NCBI GenBank assembly: GCA_000158655.1 | Contig: EQ973344.1 | Span: 1,462,029-1,526,028 of the forward strand | Source of the DNA: [Clostridium] methylpentosum DSM 5476 | GTDB taxonomy: Bacteria > Bacillota > Clostridia > Oscillospirales > Ruminococcaceae | Length of the DNA stretch: 64,000 nucleotides | Reading direction: 5' to 3' | Shown: positions 62,509 to 64,000 of the stretch, piece by piece | Position numbering within the stretch: the first letter of the stretch is position 1 | Layout: the number at the start of each line of letters is the position of its first letter | Made by a program: the position numbers and the translations under genes | Notes under the pieces: generated by a model | What the model was told of the DNA's origin: nothing | Database searches by the model: none | Seen by the model: only the letters and a program-made list of their open reading frames with translations

Positions 62509-63807
62509 ATGTTTGTATCAAAAAATTTAGCAGTCAACCAACAAGGACATCTGACCATTGGCGGGGTGGATACCATCGATCTCGCTAACGAGTACGGCAC
62601 TCCTTTGTACGTCGTGGACGAGGACCTGGTGCGGGAAAACTGCCGCCTGTTTAAGGATTCGATTGACCGGTATTACGGCGGCCGCGGTCTCGTATGCTAT
62701 GCGAGCAAGGCGTTTTGCTGCAAGGAGATCTACCGGGTGATGGAGGATGAGCAGATCGGGGTGGACGTGGTTTCGATCGGCGAGATTTACACCGCGCTCG
62801 CGGCCGGATTCCCGGCGGAAAAGATGTGCTTCCACGGCAACAACAAGACAGCTGGGGAGCTCTATTACGCGCTCGAAAACGGGGTGGGGCGGATTATCGT
62901 CGACAACCTCAACGAACTCGAGCGGCTCAACGCCCTCGCTGCAGAGCAGGGCAAGCGCCCCAACATCCTGCTCCGGGTCAAGCCTGGCATTGACGCGCAC
63001 ACCCACAGCTTCATCCGCACGGGGCAGATCGACTCCAAGTTTGGTTTTGCCATCGAGACGGGGGAAGCACTTGAGGCCGCGAAAGAGGCTTCGGCGATGG
63101 AACACGTCAACCTCGTCGGCGCACACTGCCACATCGGCTCACAGATTTTTGACATCGACCCGTTCGTCCTCGCGGCTGAGGTCATGATGGGCTACATCGC
63201 GGCAGTGAAAAAGGAGACCGGCGTCGAACTGACCGACCTCAATTTGGGCGGCGGCTTTGGCATCAAATACACCGACGAAGACCACCCCGTGCCCTATGAC
63301 CGCTACATGGAACAGGTGTCCGCAAAGGTCAAGGAGGAAGCGGCGCGGCTCGGCCTGAAAGTGCCGTTTATCCTGCTCGAGCCCGGCCGTTCCATCATCG
63401 GCCCCGCGGGAATCACCCTCTACACTGTCGGCGCGCGCAAGGAGATCCCCGACATCCGCACCTATCTTTCGATCGACGGCGGTATGACGGACAATCCGCG
63501 CTACGCGCTCTACCAGTCCAAATACGACGTTGTGCTGGCCAACAAGGCAAATCAGCCCAAAGATGATATCATCACTCTTGCGGGCAAATGCTGCGAGAGC
63601 GGCGACCTCATCGGGGAAGGCCTGAAAATTCAGCGCGGCGACGCGGGGGACATTGTCGCGGTACTTGCGACAGGCGCCTACAACTACGCGATGTCCTCCA
63701 ACTACAACCGGGTGACCAAGCCTGCGGTAGTGTTTGTCCGGAACGGGCAGAGCCGCCTTGTGGTCAAACGGGAAACCCTTGAGGACCTCGTGCGCAACGA
63801 CCTGTAA
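62509..63807 (+). CDS. lysA: Diaminopimelate decarboxylase
   Basis: 432 residues from ATG 62509 (GGAG eight bases upstream; GTG 62500 less likely). PLP lysine in VCYASKAF near residue 67, GAHCHIGSQIFD, LNLGGGFGIKY, and the substrate/PLP motif CCESGDLIGEG. It decarboxylates meso-diaminopimelate to L-lysine, the last step of lysine synthesis. It follows engB by 21 bases and may be co-transcribed. Last gene in the window. Confidence 0.96.
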   Translation: MFVSKNLAVNQQGHLTIGGVDTIDLANEYGTPLYVVDEDLVRENCRLFKDSIDRYYGGRGLVCYASKAFCCKEIYRVMEDEQIGVDVVSIGEIYTALAAGFPAEKMCFHGNNKTAGELYYALENGVGRIIVDNLNELERLNALAAEQGKRPNILLRVKPGIDAHTHSFIRTGQIDSKFGFAIETGEALEAAKEASAMEHVNLVGAHCHIGSQIFDIDPFVLAAEVMMGYIAAVKKETGVELTDLNLGGGFGIKYTDEDHPVPYDRYMEQVSAKVKEEAARLGLKVPFILLEPGRSIIGPAGITLYTVGARKEIPDIRTYLSIDGGMTDNPRYALYQSKYDVVLANKANQPKDDIITLAGKCCESGDLIGEGLKIQRGDAGDIVAVLATGAYNYAMSSNYNRVTKPAVVFVRNGQSRLVVKRETLEDLVRNDL

Positions 63808-63930
63808 AGAGGACGTTGCTGGGGGAGGTGAGCCACTGTGCGCGTTTTGCGCCAATGACTGTGTTACAGTCCTTCACTCAACCGGTTTGTGTAACTCCCC
63901 TTGTCTGAATTTCTGATCATGACGCGAGCT

Positions 63931-63956
63931 GCGCCCGCCCCCTTTGGGGCGGGCGC
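63931..63956. terminator. GC-rich hairpin near window end
   Basis: GCGCCCGCCCC and GGGGCGGGCGC form a perfect 11-bp stem with a four-base loop and no T tract. Possible lysA terminator or a repeat. The remaining bases to 64000 show no gene. Confidence 0.45.
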
Positions 63957-64000
63957 CTGACGTTGCCGACAATGCAAACCGATCCATCTGCGGCAAAATA

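Noticed and set aside
63931-63956. Possible tRNA or other RNA gene at the window end
   Set aside because: A single GC-rich hairpin with no cloverleaf, T-loop or CCA context.

Overview
The window looks like chromosomal DNA from an anaerobic, moderately GC-rich Gram-positive bacterium of the class Clostridia, most likely a gut Oscillospirales/Ruminococcaceae-type species. This is inferred from gene content: a type III glutamine synthetase beside an ammonia-dependent AsnA, a feoA-feoA-feoB locus, a CD1871A-type CXXC peptide, LPXTG-like wall-anchored proteins, a TnpV relic and IS200-type transposase relics. No rRNA, tRNA or CRISPR array was seen.

Region 1 (1-11.5 kb) is a rhamnoglycan module. 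A truncated GH78 alpha-L-rhamnosidase and a wall-anchored GH106-type enzyme are each transcribed divergently from a paralogous AraC regulator. In each intergenic spacer, direct repeats sit next to the enzyme promoter. A single-gene ABC exporter lies between the two modules.

Region 2 (11.6-17.9 kb) holds a ferrous iron operon (feoA, feoA, feoB, a Cys-rich peptide and a DtxR/MntR-fold regulator that seems to lack the usual metal ligands). It converges on a redox operon (Rrf2 regulator, TlpA lipoprotein, CXXC peptide, polyferredoxin membrane protein, small membrane protein).

Region 3 (17.9-37.3 kb) is accessory DNA: a broken tnpV, an AT-rich XRE gene and a sigma-region-4-like fragment; a TetR/MATE efflux pair; a GGDEF-EAL protein; a 1912-residue surface metallophosphoesterase; a YibE/F protein; and an ArsR-ABC exporter pair with a clear operator. 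Some long spacers contain decayed IS200 sequence and a duplicated non-coding segment.

Region 4 (37.6-64 kb) is mostly core metabolism and housekeeping. It runs asnA-glnN; murD with two M42 aminopeptidases, a GNAT, a methionine gamma-lyase-family enzyme and a HEAT-like protein; rplS, lepB, rbgA, an rnhB-yraN gene fusion and an M19 dipeptidase; thrC; then tig-clpP-clpX-lon-engB and lysA. This arrangement is interrupted between clpX and lon by a heavily mutated IS200 transposase and its palindromic end. A similar orphan end lies between rplS and lepB.

Most start codons were chosen by Shine-Dalgarno position, and several differ from the longest open frame. Promoter and operator calls come from -35/-10 spacing and visible repeats only.
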